Of a stretch of DNA of 64,000 bases, positions 1 through 8,163 are shown in pieces. The position numbers and the translations under genes were made by a program. This DNA comes from JAYOEY01 sp038116945 (GTDB taxonomy: Bacteria > Pseudomonadota > Alphaproteobacteria > MPNO01 > UBA2964): positions 1 through 64,000 of the forward strand of contig JAYOEY010000013.1 of assembly GCA_038116945.1 (NCBI GenBank). Reading direction: 5' to 3'. Numbering within the stretch: position 1 is the stretch's first letter; every line of letters begins with the position of its first letter. A model generated the notes under the pieces. It was not told the origin of the DNA. It ran no database searches and saw only the letters and a program-made list of their open reading frames with translations.

Positions 1-389
1 CTCTTCATTTCGCGCGACTGATCCGATGCCCATGCCCCGATTTGCGCGCCGCGCGCGCGGGTGGCGAAATAGGCGTCGGCGTCTGCGTCCGGTACGGGCT
101 CGACGGCGCCCCTGATCCGCACCTGACGTTTCAGCGATTTCCAGTGAAACACCAGGGCGGCATGAGGATTTGCCCTGATCTGATCGCTCTTGGCGCTCTC
201 GGTGTTGGTGTAGAATACGAATCCGGAGCCGTCGGCATCCTTGAGAAGGACCATACGCGCATCCGGCACGCCGTCCGCATCGACCGTGGCCAGCGTCATG
301 GCCTCGGCGAGGTCAGGCTCGCTTTTCCGTGCGTCCTCGAACCATTCGTGGAACCGCGCTATCGGGTCTGGAATCTGGTCTCCGTCCAT
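1..389 (-). CDS. pdxH: Pyridoxamine 5'-phosphate oxidase, N-terminal part (cut by window edge)
   Basis: The N-terminal ~129 residues of PdxH, the FMN enzyme that oxidises pyridoxamine/pyridoxine 5'-phosphate to pyridoxal 5'-phosphate in the cytoplasm. Reading the minus strand from the ATG at 387-389 gives DPIARFHEWFEDA, then the family blocks RMVLLKDAD, FVFYTNTESAKS, ALVFHWKSLKRQVRIRG and YFATRARGAQIGAWAS, which hold the FMN phosphate and substrate contacts. The C-terminal third lies outside the window. An in-frame stretch continues upstream of this ATG, but I see no better start codon. It is divergent from cbpA, with about 135 bases between the starts. Confidence 0.93.
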   Translation of the reverse strand, partial: MDGDQIPDPIARFHEWFEDARKSEPDLAEAMTLATVDADGVPDARMVLLKDADGSGFVFYTNTESAKSDQIRANPHAALVFHWKSLKRQVRIRGAVEPVPDADADAYFATRARGAQIGAWASDQSREMK

Positions 390-412
390 CGGTCGTCCGA
401 TTGCGAAATGCT

Positions 413-441
413 CTTGTACACGGGGCGGCAAACACCATTTC
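413..441 (+). promoter_or_regulatory. Possible RpoH (sigma-32-like) promoter for cbpA-cbpM
   Basis: CTTG at 413-416 and CCATTTC at 435-441 are separated by 18 bases. This resembles the alphaproteobacterial heat-shock promoter (CTTG, 17-18 bases, CYTAT-like box). It lies about 85 bases upstream of the chaperone start, which suits a heat-shock gene. The match is inferred by eye and the -10 box is imperfect. Confidence 0.35.
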
Positions 442-524
442 AAAATCAGAGGCGAGCTGTCCGTCAAAGGCAGCGGGTTCGCCTGTCAGAAAAACCAGAA
501 ATCGGCAAGAAAGCCTGTCCGGAC

Positions 525-1454
525 ATGACGAACCTATACGAAATACTGGGCGTTTCAAAAGACGTTTCGCCCGATGAGCTGCGCAAGGCCTATCGCGCGC
601 TCGCCAAGAAATACCACCCGGACCTGCGCCCCGGAGACAAGGAAGCGGAAGACCGGTTCAAGGAGATCGGCGCTGCGTATGACCTCCTGTCCGATCCCGA
701 AAAGCGCAAGCGTTACGATGCCGGCGAGATCGACGACAGCGGCGCGGAAAAGGCGGACCGCAGGTTTTATCGCGACTACGCGGATGGCGGGGACGGCGCC
801 CGTTATTACTGGCATTCAAGCGGCGACGGGGACGGCCGGTCGGGATTCGCGGCGGAGGACGTGTTCGCCGACCTGTTCGGCCGGACGGGCGGCGGTCGTC
901 AGGGCGGGTTCCGCATGCGCGGCGCGGATGCGACCTATGCGCTATCGTGCGCTTTTCTCGACGCCGTCAATGGTGGCAGACAGCGTATCACCCTGCCGGA
1001 CGGAAAGTCGCTGGACGTAACGATTCCACCCGGAACGCGGGACGGGCAGTCGCTGCGGCTGAAGGGACAGGGCAGGCCCGGAATGGGGGGCGGACCTGCG
1101 GGCGACGCCTATATCGAAATCCACGTTCTGCCGCACCGGCTGTTCCGTCGCGACGGCGATGACATTCATCTCGAGCTGCCGGTTACGCTGGCCGAAGCGG
1201 TGCTCGGCGCGAAAATTCGCGTGCCCACGGTGGACGGTCCGGTCGACCTGTCGGTTCCCGCCGGCTCGAACAGCGGATCGAGGCTGCGGTTGCGCGGGAA
1301 AGGCGTTGCAAGACCCGGCGGCGGGCGCGGCGACCAGTTCGTCACCCTGAAAATATCGTTGCCCGAGAAGCCGGATGACGACCTCAAGGCGTTTGTCGAC
1401 GGATGGGCGAAGACCCACCCGTACGACGTTCGCGGCGACATGGAGGCCGCCTGA
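525..1454 (+). CDS. cbpA: DnaJ-family co-chaperone without zinc finger (CbpA type)
   Basis: A 309-residue class II J-protein that stimulates DnaK ATPase activity and delivers unfolded clients. The J domain fills residues 1-65, with the HPD motif at 31-33. A short Gly-rich linker follows (about 85-130). The two beta-sandwich client-binding domains end the protein (repeats of the IPPGT...LRLKGQG / VPAGS...LRLRGKG type). The CxxCxGxG zinc repeats of true DnaJ are absent, which points to CbpA. The open frame extends upstream to base 42, but those residues overlap pdxH and match nothing, so the ATG at 525 beginning MTNLYEILG is the start. It overlaps cbpM by ATGA. Confidence 0.93.
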   Translation: MTNLYEILGVSKDVSPDELRKAYRALAKKYHPDLRPGDKEAEDRFKEIGAAYDLLSDPEKRKRYDAGEIDDSGAEKADRRFYRDYADGGDGARYYWHSSGDGDGRSGFAAEDVFADLFGRTGGGRQGGFRMRGADATYALSCAFLDAVNGGRQRITLPDGKSLDVTIPPGTRDGQSLRLKGQGRPGMGGGPAGDAYIEIHVLPHRLFRRDGDDIHLELPVTLAEAVLGAKIRVPTVDGPVDLSVPAGSNSGSRLRLRGKGVARPGGGRGDQFVTLKISLPEKPDDDLKAFVDGWAKTHPYDVRGDMEAA

Positions 1455-1771
1455 TGTTTACGCTGGAAGAAATTTTCGTCCGGACGCGGGTCGACCGGCA
1501 GGAACTCGACATCTGGATAGAGCGGTCCTGGGTTCGTCCCGTCCGGGACGAGCGCGGCTGGCGGTTCAGCGAAACCGACCTGGCCCGGGTCGAGATGCTT
1601 TGCGACCTGATCCACGATCTCGGTCTCGACAGGGAGGCGCTCGACGTCGTTCTTCCGCTGCTCGACCAGGTCTACGATCTGAGGCGCACGGTCCGGGTTC
1701 TTACGGAGGCGATCGGCGACCTGCCGCAGGAAAGCCGCGAGCGGGTGATTCGCCGACTTGCGCGAAATTAG
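1454..1771 (+). CDS. cbpM: CbpM-like chaperone modulator (MerR-type HTH fold)
   Basis: A 105-residue protein starting at the ATG that overlaps the cbpA stop (1452-1454), so the two are probably translationally coupled. The N-terminal ~65 residues look like a MerR winged helix (FTLEEIF, then a RGWRFSETDLARV segment). The C-terminal half is helical (LDVVLPLLDQVYDLRRTV). CbpM binds the J domain of CbpA and inhibits it, and the pairing with a zinc-finger-less J protein supports that role here. Sequence similarity to E. coli CbpM is weak, so the call rests on size, fold and gene order. Confidence 0.75.
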   Translation: MFTLEEIFVRTRVDRQELDIWIERSWVRPVRDERGWRFSETDLARVEMLCDLIHDLGLDREALDVVLPLLDQVYDLRRTVRVLTEAIGDLPQESRERVIRRLARN

Positions 1772-1864
1772 AAATGCAGCCGATTCGCCGCCCGCCTTCC
1801 GTGTCCCGGCGCGATGGTGTAAAATCCACCGACAAACAGGGAAACCTTTGAAAGGAAAGGGAAA

Positions 1865-2689
1865 ATGCCTGATTCCGGGCCGTTGATGGCCGGCAAGAAA
1901 GGGTTGATCATGGGGGTCGCCAATGATCGCTCGCTTGCCTGGGGCATTACCCGCGCGCTCAACGAACATGGCGCGGAACTCGCTTTCACCTATCAGAACG
2001 AGGTGCTGGAGAAGCGCGTCCGGCCGCTGGCGGAAGGAATCGGCGCCGACACGCTGCTGGAATGCGACGTCTCCGACGACGCCAGCGTCGAGAAAGTCTT
2101 CGCACAGCTTGGCGAACGCTGGGGATCGGTCGATTTCGTGGTTCACGGAATCGCCTTTTCCGACAAGAACGAGCTGACCGGTCGCTACCTCGATACGTCT
2201 GCCCACAATTTCGCGCGGACCATGGCGATCTCCTGCTATTCGTTTACGTCGGTGTGCCGCGCCGCCGCCCCGCTGATGACCAATGGCGGCAGCATTCTCA
2301 CGCTGACCTATGCGGGGTCCGAGCGCGTGGTGCCGCACTACAATGTCATGGGCGTCGCCAAGGCGGCGCTCGAATGCAGCGTCAGATATCTCGCCGTCGA
2401 CATGGGGGCGGCCAACGTCCGGGTAAACGCGATTTCCGCCGGGCCGATCCGCACTCTGGCCGCGTCGGGCATCGGCGATTTCCGCTACATCCTGAAATGG
2501 AACGAATTCAACGCGCCGCTGAAGCGCAATACGACAATCGACGATGTCGGCGGCGCCGGGCTCTACCTGCTGTCGGATCTGTCCGCCGGCGTGACCGGCG
2601 AAATTCACCATGTCGATTGCGGCTACAACATCATCGGGATGAAGGCGGTCGATGCGCCGGATATCTCGGTCGTGACCGGCTCGAAATAG
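1865..2689 (+). CDS. fabI: Enoyl-[acyl-carrier-protein] reductase (NADH), FabI
   Basis: A 274-residue short-chain dehydrogenase that performs the last reduction of each fatty-acid elongation round in the cytoplasm. The divergent FabI nucleotide-binding loop GVANDRSLAWG is at 17-27. The catalytic pattern is Tyr149, Tyr159 and Lys166 (E. coli Tyr146, Tyr156, Lys163). SAGPIRTLAASGI and the C-terminal CGYNIIGM are typical of FabI and not of FabG. A strong ribosome site (AAAGGAAAGGG) precedes the ATG, and a TAAAAT box about 55 bases upstream could be the -10 of its promoter. The last residues run close to aroC (3-base gap), so the two are probably cotranscribed. Confidence 0.96.
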   Translation: MPDSGPLMAGKKGLIMGVANDRSLAWGITRALNEHGAELAFTYQNEVLEKRVRPLAEGIGADTLLECDVSDDASVEKVFAQLGERWGSVDFVVHGIAFSDKNELTGRYLDTSAHNFARTMAISCYSFTSVCRAAAPLMTNGGSILTLTYAGSERVVPHYNVMGVAKAALECSVRYLAVDMGAANVRVNAISAGPIRTLAASGIGDFRYILKWNEFNAPLKRNTTIDDVGGAGLYLLSDLSAGVTGEIHHVDCGYNIIGMKAVDAPDISVVTGSK

Positions 2690-2692
2690 ACC

Positions 2693-3775
2693 ATGTCCGA
2701 CAACAGCTTCGGGACCCTGTTCCGCGTCACGACGTGGGGCGAGAGCCACGGGCCGGCGATAGGCTGCGTGGTCGACGGAACGCCGCCCGGCATTCCGCTT
2801 TCCGAGGCCGACCTCCAGCAATGGCTCGACAAGCGCAAGCCGGGGACGTCGCGCTTCGTCACCCAGCGGCGCGAGCCGGACGAGGTGAAGATTCTTTCCG
2901 GCGTGTTCGAGGGCAGGACGACCGGTACGTCCATCGGGCTGCTGATCGAGAACCAGGATGCGCGCAGCCGGGACTATTCCGAGATCGCTGAAAAATTCCG
3001 GCCCGGCCACGCCGATTACACCTACTGGAGAAAGTACGGGCACCGCGATTATCGCGGCGGCGGCCGGCCGAGCGCGCGCGAAACTGCGATGCGGGTGGCG
3101 GCCGGCGGCATCGCGCGCAAGATTCTCGAGAAAGAGCTGGGGCGGGGGCTGCGCATCCGCGGCGCGATGGTGCAGATGGGCGATGTCGCCATCGATCGCA
3201 GGAAATGGGTCTGGTCGCAGCGGGAAAAGAACCCGTTCTGGTGTCCCGACGCGAAGACCGCCGAAATCTGGGCCGCTCGCCTGGATGAGGTCCGCAAGGC
3301 GGGCTCGTCGGTCGGCGCCATTATCGAAATCGTCGCCTCCGGCGTGCCGCCCGGGCTCGGCGCGCCGATCTACGGCAAGCTCGACGTCGACCTGGCGGCG
3401 GCGATGATGGGGATCAATGCCGTCAAGGGTGTGGAAATCGGCGCGGGGTTCGGGGCCGCCGCCCTGTCGGGCGAGGAAAACGCCGACGAAATTCGCATGA
3501 AGAACGGCAAGGTCGAATTCCTGTCGAACAATGCCGGCGGCATTCTCGGCGGCATTTCGACCGGTCAGGACGTGGTCGTCCGGTTCGCCGTCAAACCGAC
3601 CAGCTCCATCCTGACCCCGCGAAAGACGATCACGAAATCAGGCCGCAACACCACCATCGCGACCAAGGGACGCCACGATCCGTGCGTCGGCATCCGCGCC
3701 GTGCCGGTTGGCGAGGCGATGATGGCCTGCGTGCTGGCCGACCACCTGCTCCGCCATCGCGGGCAGAACGGTTAG
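2693..3775 (+). CDS. aroC: Chorismate synthase
   Basis: A 360-residue enzyme converting EPSP to chorismate with reduced FMN, the last step of the shikimate pathway. The signature blocks are present: GESHGPAIGCVVDG near the N terminus, GRTTGTSIGLLIENQD around 72-87, then RPGHADYTY and GHRDYRGGGRPSARETA around 103-130, and the C-terminal GRHDPCVGIRAVPV. Length is normal for the family. It starts 3 bases after the fabI stop. Its stop overlaps the convergent ThDP gene by 4 bases. Confidence 0.97.
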   Translation: MSDNSFGTLFRVTTWGESHGPAIGCVVDGTPPGIPLSEADLQQWLDKRKPGTSRFVTQRREPDEVKILSGVFEGRTTGTSIGLLIENQDARSRDYSEIAEKFRPGHADYTYWRKYGHRDYRGGGRPSARETAMRVAAGGIARKILEKELGRGLRIRGAMVQMGDVAIDRRKWVWSQREKNPFWCPDAKTAEIWAARLDEVRKAGSSVGAIIEIVASGVPPGLGAPIYGKLDVDLAAAMMGINAVKGVEIGAGFGAAALSGEENADEIRMKNGKVEFLSNNAGGILGGISTGQDVVVRFAVKPTSSILTPRKTITKSGRNTTIATKGRHDPCVGIRAVPVGEAMMACVLADHLLRHRGQNG

Positions 3776-5454
3776 CGCGGTACGGCCCTGACCGTTCCGT
3801 CCAGCGCCACGTCCAGCAGCGTCGGCCCCTTGCTCGCCAGCGCGGCATCGAGAGCCGGGCGCACGGCATCGGGCTCCGAGATCCGTTCGGACCTAACCCC
3901 CATCGATTCGGCCAGCCCGGCGAAATCGATCGGCGGGCTGTCGAAATCCATTCCGACATAGGCTTCGCTCTGGTGAAACACGCGGAGCCGCTGCTTGAGG
4001 ATGCGGTAGCTCCGGTTGTTGGCGATCACGAAGGTGACCGGCAGATCGAGATGGGCGGCGGTCCACAGGGCCTGGATCGAATACATCGCGCTGCCGTCGC
4101 CCGACAGGCAGACCACCGGCCGGTCCGGATGGGCGAGCTGTACGCCGACCGACGCCGGCAGACCCCAGCCAATGCCCCCGCTCGCGTTGCCATGAAAATT
4201 GTACCGGTCGCGATAGGGGTAGAGATGCGGCAGCGCGCGCGAGCTGGTCAGCGACTCGTTGACGATGATGGCGTCGTCCGGCAGCGCGTCGACGACGTTG
4301 TACATCAGCCAGTCGGGCTCGATGGGGCTGGCGGCGGATTTCGCCAGCGCCGCCTCGCGCGCCTTGGCATTGCGGGCCGTCCAGTTGACGCCGGAGAGCT
4401 TCGCGATGCGGTCTTTCGCAAGCCTGGCGAGCGCGTCGCCGCCCTGGCGTTCGAGTTCCGGGACCAGCGCGCGAAGCGTTTCGCGAACGTCGGCGTGGAT
4501 TGCGACATCGGCGCGGTAGTTCTTTCCCATCTCCCAGTCGTCGAGTCCGATCTGGACGACGGCGGCGTGCGGCGGCATCGGCTCGACCGGGCTCGCCGTC
4601 GAGGTTCGCAGCACTTCCGCGCCGACGAATATCAGCAGGTCGTATGGTTCCAGCGCGTCGCGGATCTCCTTCTGGCCGCGCGACAGTTCGCCGATATAGC
4701 AGGGCGATTCGGACAGGAAATGCGATCCATAGGCGATGGTCTGCTGCAGCGCCGGCGCGCCCAGCGCCTCGGCGAACCGGGCGGCTTCGGCGAGCGCGTC
4801 GGAAACGACGATCTCGTTGCCGGCGATGATCGCCGGGTTCTTTGCCGCGATCAGCCGCTGGGCGAGCGATGCGATAGCCGCGTCGCTTGGCCTGACGCGC
4901 GTGTCGATCCGCGTCGCGCCGCCGAGATCGATTCCGTCCTCGTCGTTCAGCACGTCGCCCGGCAGCGAAAGGAAGACCGGCCCCATCGGCGGCGTCATGG
5001 CTACTTTGGCGGCGCGGCGCACGATGCGCGGCATGTCTTCCAGCCGCGTGATCTCTACCGCCCATTTGACCAGCGGCGTCGCGATGGGAACCAGAGGTTC
5101 GTAAAGCACCGGCTCGGTCAGCATGTGGCCCTGCTCGTGCTGGCCCGCGGTGATGATCATCGGCGTCCGGGTGAAACGGGCGTTGTAGATTGCGCCCATC
5201 GCGTTGCCGAGGCCGGGAGCGACATGGACGTTGCAGGCGGTCAGCCGGCCGCTTGCGCGTCCGAATCCGTCGGCCATGCCGATCACCACCGATTCCTGGA
5301 GACCGAGAATATAGGGAATCTCGGTTTGCCTGCCGAGCGCGTCCATCACTGGCAGTTCGGTCGTGCCGGGATTGCCGAACATATGCGTGACGCCCTCGTC
5401 GGCCAGCAGCGAGAGGAAGGCTGTTCCGCCTTTTATCCGGTTGACAGCATCCAT
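3772..5454 (-). CDS. ThDP-dependent decarboxylase, benzoylformate-decarboxylase-like
   Basis: A 560-residue thiamine-diphosphate enzyme of the acetolactate synthase/benzoylformate decarboxylase superfamily. The N-terminal PYR domain has FGNPGTTELPVMDAL (26-40) and the activating Glu54 in LQESVVIGMADG. The middle domain spans about 190-330. The C-terminal PP domain has the GDG...NN motif (GDGSAMYSIQALW, then VIANN). The NPGTTELP loop is characteristic of the MdlC-like group, not of acetohydroxyacid synthase, and no small regulatory subunit is nearby. It follows a racemase-fold gene on the same strand with a 43-base gap, suggesting a two-gene unit acting on a 2-oxo acid. The substrate is unknown. 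Confidence 0.85.
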   Translation of the reverse strand: MDAVNRIKGGTAFLSLLADEGVTHMFGNPGTTELPVMDALGRQTEIPYILGLQESVVIGMADGFGRASGRLTACNVHVAPGLGNAMGAIYNARFTRTPMIITAGQHEQGHMLTEPVLYEPLVPIATPLVKWAVEITRLEDMPRIVRRAAKVAMTPPMGPVFLSLPGDVLNDEDGIDLGGATRIDTRVRPSDAAIASLAQRLIAAKNPAIIAGNEIVVSDALAEAARFAEALGAPALQQTIAYGSHFLSESPCYIGELSRGQKEIRDALEPYDLLIFVGAEVLRTSTASPVEPMPPHAAVVQIGLDDWEMGKNYRADVAIHADVRETLRALVPELERQGGDALARLAKDRIAKLSGVNWTARNAKAREAALAKSAASPIEPDWLMYNVVDALPDDAIIVNESLTSSRALPHLYPYRDRYNFHGNASGGIGWGLPASVGVQLAHPDRPVVCLSGDGSAMYSIQALWTAAHLDLPVTFVIANNRSYRILKQRLRVFHQSEAYVGMDFDSPPIDFAGLAESMGVRSERISEPDAVRPALDAALASKGPTLLDVALDGTVRAVPR

Positions 5455-5497
5455 GAGCCCGACTCCTTCTGGTTTCCTCTGGTTTTATTATGCGCGC

Positions 5498-6223
5498 TTA
5501 CCGGTCTGCGAACAGCCTGCCGAGCGCGGGTACGGGCCTTGCCTCGGGCAGCCTGTCGGCGAGCCGCTCCATTGCCATCCAGAGCGACGCCTGAACGCTG
5601 GTCACGGCCGGCTTGTCCAGTGCCGCCTCTGTCGGGGCAATGGCCTCCATCATGCGGGTGTTGGAACCGCTGAAAAACACCCCGTCCGCTTCCGGCCGGT
5701 CGATGGATTGCGCGGCGGCGAGCCAGTCTTCGGGCGTTGCCTCGTTGGATTTTTTGCCGAGGTCGAGCCCGACGGAGCCGACGACGTCGAACCCCACCGC
5801 TTCGAGAAACGCTTTCTCCCGTGCGGTGGCCGAAGCCCCGTTGGGGGCGATGAGCAGGGGTCTTTCGATGCCGACGGCCCGTAAGGCGTCGACCGCGGCG
5901 CCGGTCGCGGTAAAGGCCGGCGTGCCGGTCGTCTGTTCGATCGCGCCGACGATCGCCGCTTCGCCCTCCGGCCCTCGCTCCATCATGATGGCGGTGCCCT
6001 GCAGGTCGATCAGGTCGACCCTGACATCGGCCAGCAGGGCCGCGCAACGCAGGATGTCGGCCTCGATTTCCGCCTGCGATCTTTCGCCGCCGGATCCCAT
6101 GCGGATGCGTGTGACATGGATGCCGAGCTCCGCCGGAGCGTAAGCGCGGAAATAGGATTCCAGCGTCCAGTTGGCGGACGACAGAATGACGCCCAGCCGG
6201 GCGAGAGGCGGTATGGCGACCAT
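5498..6223 (-). CDS. Asp/Glu racemase-maleate isomerase fold protein lacking both family cysteines
   Basis: About 241 residues of the superfamily that includes maleate cis-trans isomerase and arylmalonate decarboxylase: LARLGVILSSANWTLE at the N terminus, then two Rossmann-like halves. Family enzymes place a Cys in each half. Here the first site reads LQGTAIM (Gly76) and the second FFSGSNTR (Gly186). The only Cys is Cys60, outside these sites. Arylmalonate decarboxylase also has Gly at the first site but keeps the second Cys. I start at the ATG at 6221-6223, which has GGGG about 8 bases upstream; ATGs at 6241 and 6262 are in frame. It sits between a glucosaminidase and a ThDP decarboxylase on the same strand. 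Confidence 0.75.
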   Translation of the reverse strand: MVAIPPLARLGVILSSANWTLESYFRAYAPAELGIHVTRIRMGSGGERSQAEIEADILRCAALLADVRVDLIDLQGTAIMMERGPEGEAAIVGAIEQTTGTPAFTATGAAVDALRAVGIERPLLIAPNGASATAREKAFLEAVGFDVVGSVGLDLGKKSNEATPEDWLAAAQSIDRPEADGVFFSGSNTRMMEAIAPTEAALDKPAVTSVQASLWMAMERLADRLPEARPVPALGRLFADR

Positions 6224-6291
6224 GAGAGCTGCCCCTTTCATCGAACCGTGGGACGCTATCATGGGGCGAGTCGGTTGTCTTCGGGCGCCGG

Positions 6292-7206
6292 TCAGTCGGG
6301 AATGGTCCTGGCGAGCTTCGCTCTGTTGAGGGGCGAAAGATTGTTCTGCCGGATTATGTTCCGAAGAAGCGCGATGTATTCGACGCCCCGTTCCGAGTAT
6401 CGCTCCAGATGTCCCGCAAGGGCGAGACCGGTCCGCGCGCCGGCAGCGCGGGCGTCTCGCAATGCGCGATAGGCGGGATTGCTGTTGATATTACGGGCGT
6501 AGTCCCAGACCGAGCCGATCAGCCGCTCGTACGATTTGACGGCGTGCCGCGAGCCGGGTTCGGCATCCCGCGGCTTGAGTCCCTGGCCCGCGACGAAGGT
6601 CCACTGGCCAAAAAGCGCATTGCCCTTGAGCGCGAACCGCGAAGCGCCCCAGCCGGTTTCGGCAGCTGCCTGCGCAAGGGCGAGCGCCGGCGGAATCGGT
6701 GCGATGCGCCGCTTGAGGACATCTGTCTGATCGGGTTTCGCGCGATAGACACGGGCGATTTCCTTGAGCCAGTCGGCTTCCCGTTCGGTCAGTCTTTCTC
6801 CCTTCTGCCGTTTGGCAAGCAGGTTCAGGAACGTCTTCCGCTGACGGTCTATATGCCGATTGACCTGAAGGACCAGAGGCAGGACGGCGCGGATGAAAAG
6901 ACGCTTTCGCGCGTCCGCATTCTGCATCGACCCGAAATCGGCCGGCAGTTTTCTGAGCTGGAATGGCGGTACGTCGGCTTCGCCAGATCGTACGAGCGGG
7001 AGAAGGTAGTTTGCTCCGTTGAATACGTCCGACATCGACCCGGCTGTTTCAAATGCGGTGTCGAACGCCCGTTTGACGGGCGCTCCCGGGCGAGGCAAAC
7101 CCGCGCGTTCCCAGGGGTTGCTGATGCTGTCGTATACGAGGGCCGCCAGAAATATCGCCGTCCCCGCCGCTCCGCCCAGCAAGAGAGTCCGTATGAGCGG
7201 CGTCAT
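6292..7206 (-). CDS. Membrane-anchored glucosaminidase (Bax-like peptidoglycan hydrolase)
   Basis: A 304-residue protein with one N-terminal membrane helix (residues ~5-25, TLLLGGAAGTAIFLAALVY) and a C-terminal mannosyl-glycoprotein endo-beta-N-acetylglucosaminidase domain like E. coli Bax. The catalytic region reads ALAQAAAETGWGASRF, with the Glu of AETGWG as the expected acid, followed by KGNALFGQW. It should cleave glycan strands in the periplasm. The middle has a basic segment (NRHIDRQRKTFLNLLAKRQKG). The ATG shares one base with the stop of soeC (TGATG), which implies translational coupling with a respiratory membrane subunit, an odd pairing. Confidence 0.85.
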   Translation of the reverse strand: MTPLIRTLLLGGAAGTAIFLAALVYDSISNPWERAGLPRPGAPVKRAFDTAFETAGSMSDVFNGANYLLPLVRSGEADVPPFQLRKLPADFGSMQNADARKRLFIRAVLPLVLQVNRHIDRQRKTFLNLLAKRQKGERLTEREADWLKEIARVYRAKPDQTDVLKRRIAPIPPALALAQAAAETGWGASRFALKGNALFGQWTFVAGQGLKPRDAEPGSRHAVKSYERLIGSVWDYARNINSNPAYRALRDARAAGARTGLALAGHLERYSERGVEYIALLRNIIRQNNLSPLNRAKLARTIPD

Positions 7207-8153
7207 CAGGACGATTCTGCACCGTAATAGAGGTTGGCGGTATGCTTCGCCTCGGCGAAGAACAGCCAGCGTTCGACCAGTGCGCCGACCATGCCGGCAA
7301 AGACGGCGACAAACGCGCCCGCGTAGCGCAGGACCGGCTCGGACTCGATCGTCAGCAGCGCCACGCCCCACGGGATCAGGAAATAGCCGAAGAACGCCGT
7401 GCGGCGCAGCGAGTACATATGCTTCCGCGCGATCCGGTATCCCATCTCCTTCTGGACGTAATTTTCCTGCGTATTGGGCGGCGCGATCTGGCGAACCGGC
7501 CCCGCGCCCTCAAGCCCGAGCGCGCTTTCCGGCGGAACCCAGACGGGATGGGTGTCGATGAAAATCCAGTATTTGCGTTTGAAGAACAGCGCCAGAACAC
7601 CGGCGACGACCATAAAGACGCCGACCCAGGGCGTATGGACACCGAACAGGTGTGCGAGCAGGTTGAACCACAGCGCACCGGTCCATAAAGAGAAGGAAAG
7701 ATAGACCCGGACCGTGTGCGGGTTGAACCAGGCGCGGATGGTTCGCAGGCTCGCATAGATCATGCCGGTCGATATGACCGTCAGTACCGAGAAGACGATG
7801 GTCATCATGGCGAACAGATAGCCCGCGCCCTCGATCTCTTCGAAGACGATCCAGTTGGTCGCGAGGAGCAGCGCCGGCAGGTAGGTCGCGAGCGCCAGGA
7901 CGCCTTCGCGCGACAGCCATGACGACCGCCATTGCGACAGCGCGCGCCAGGCGCGTTCCGGGTGTCCCAGATGAAGGGCGGACGACAGCAGCCCGCCGGT
8001 AATCATCGTCAGCGCCAGGGTGAAACCGGTAATGCCCAGCCACCGCTCCGCCTCGATGCCGCCGGTCATCCCGAACAGCGCCAGGCAGACCAGCAGCCCG
8101 TACCCCGCGCCGGAAAAGGTAGTGAAAACGATGACGGAATAGGCCGGATGCAC
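7206..8153 (-). CDS. soeC: SoeC-like NrfD/DmsC-family membrane anchor of sulfite dehydrogenase
   Basis: A 315-residue integral membrane protein with about eight hydrophobic helices, of the DmsC/NrfD-type quinone-binding anchor family. The frame is open further upstream, but those residues overlap soeB and are not hydrophobic. The best start is GTG at 8151-8153 (VHPAYSVIVFTTFSG), 10 bases after the soeB stop. Visible features are GGLLSSALHLGHPERAW in the second or third helix, where the His may contact quinone, and a C-terminal helix FVAVFAGMVGALVERWLFF. It would pass electrons from SoeB to the quinone pool. The product assignment depends on SoeA. Confidence 0.85.
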   Translation of the reverse strand: MHPAYSVIVFTTFSGAGYGLLVCLALFGMTGGIEAERWLGITGFTLALTMITGGLLSSALHLGHPERAWRALSQWRSSWLSREGVLALATYLPALLLATNWIVFEEIEGAGYLFAMMTIVFSVLTVISTGMIYASLRTIRAWFNPHTVRVYLSFSLWTGALWFNLLAHLFGVHTPWVGVFMVVAGVLALFFKRKYWIFIDTHPVWVPPESALGLEGAGPVRQIAPPNTQENYVQKEMGYRIARKHMYSLRRTAFFGYFLIPWGVALLTIESEPVLRYAGAFVAVFAGMVGALVERWLFFAEAKHTANLYYGAESS

Positions 8154-8163
8154 GGTTTGGTTC

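Noticed and set aside
42..524. An N-terminal extension of 161 residues for the J protein.
   Set aside because: It overlaps pdxH on the other strand, and the conserved J domain begins exactly at the ATG at 525.
1166..3043. A 625-codon minus-strand frame.
   Set aside because: It is antisense to cbpA, fabI and aroC.
3682..5673. A 663-codon plus-strand frame.
   Set aside because: It is antisense to the benzoylformate-decarboxylase-like gene and has no motif.
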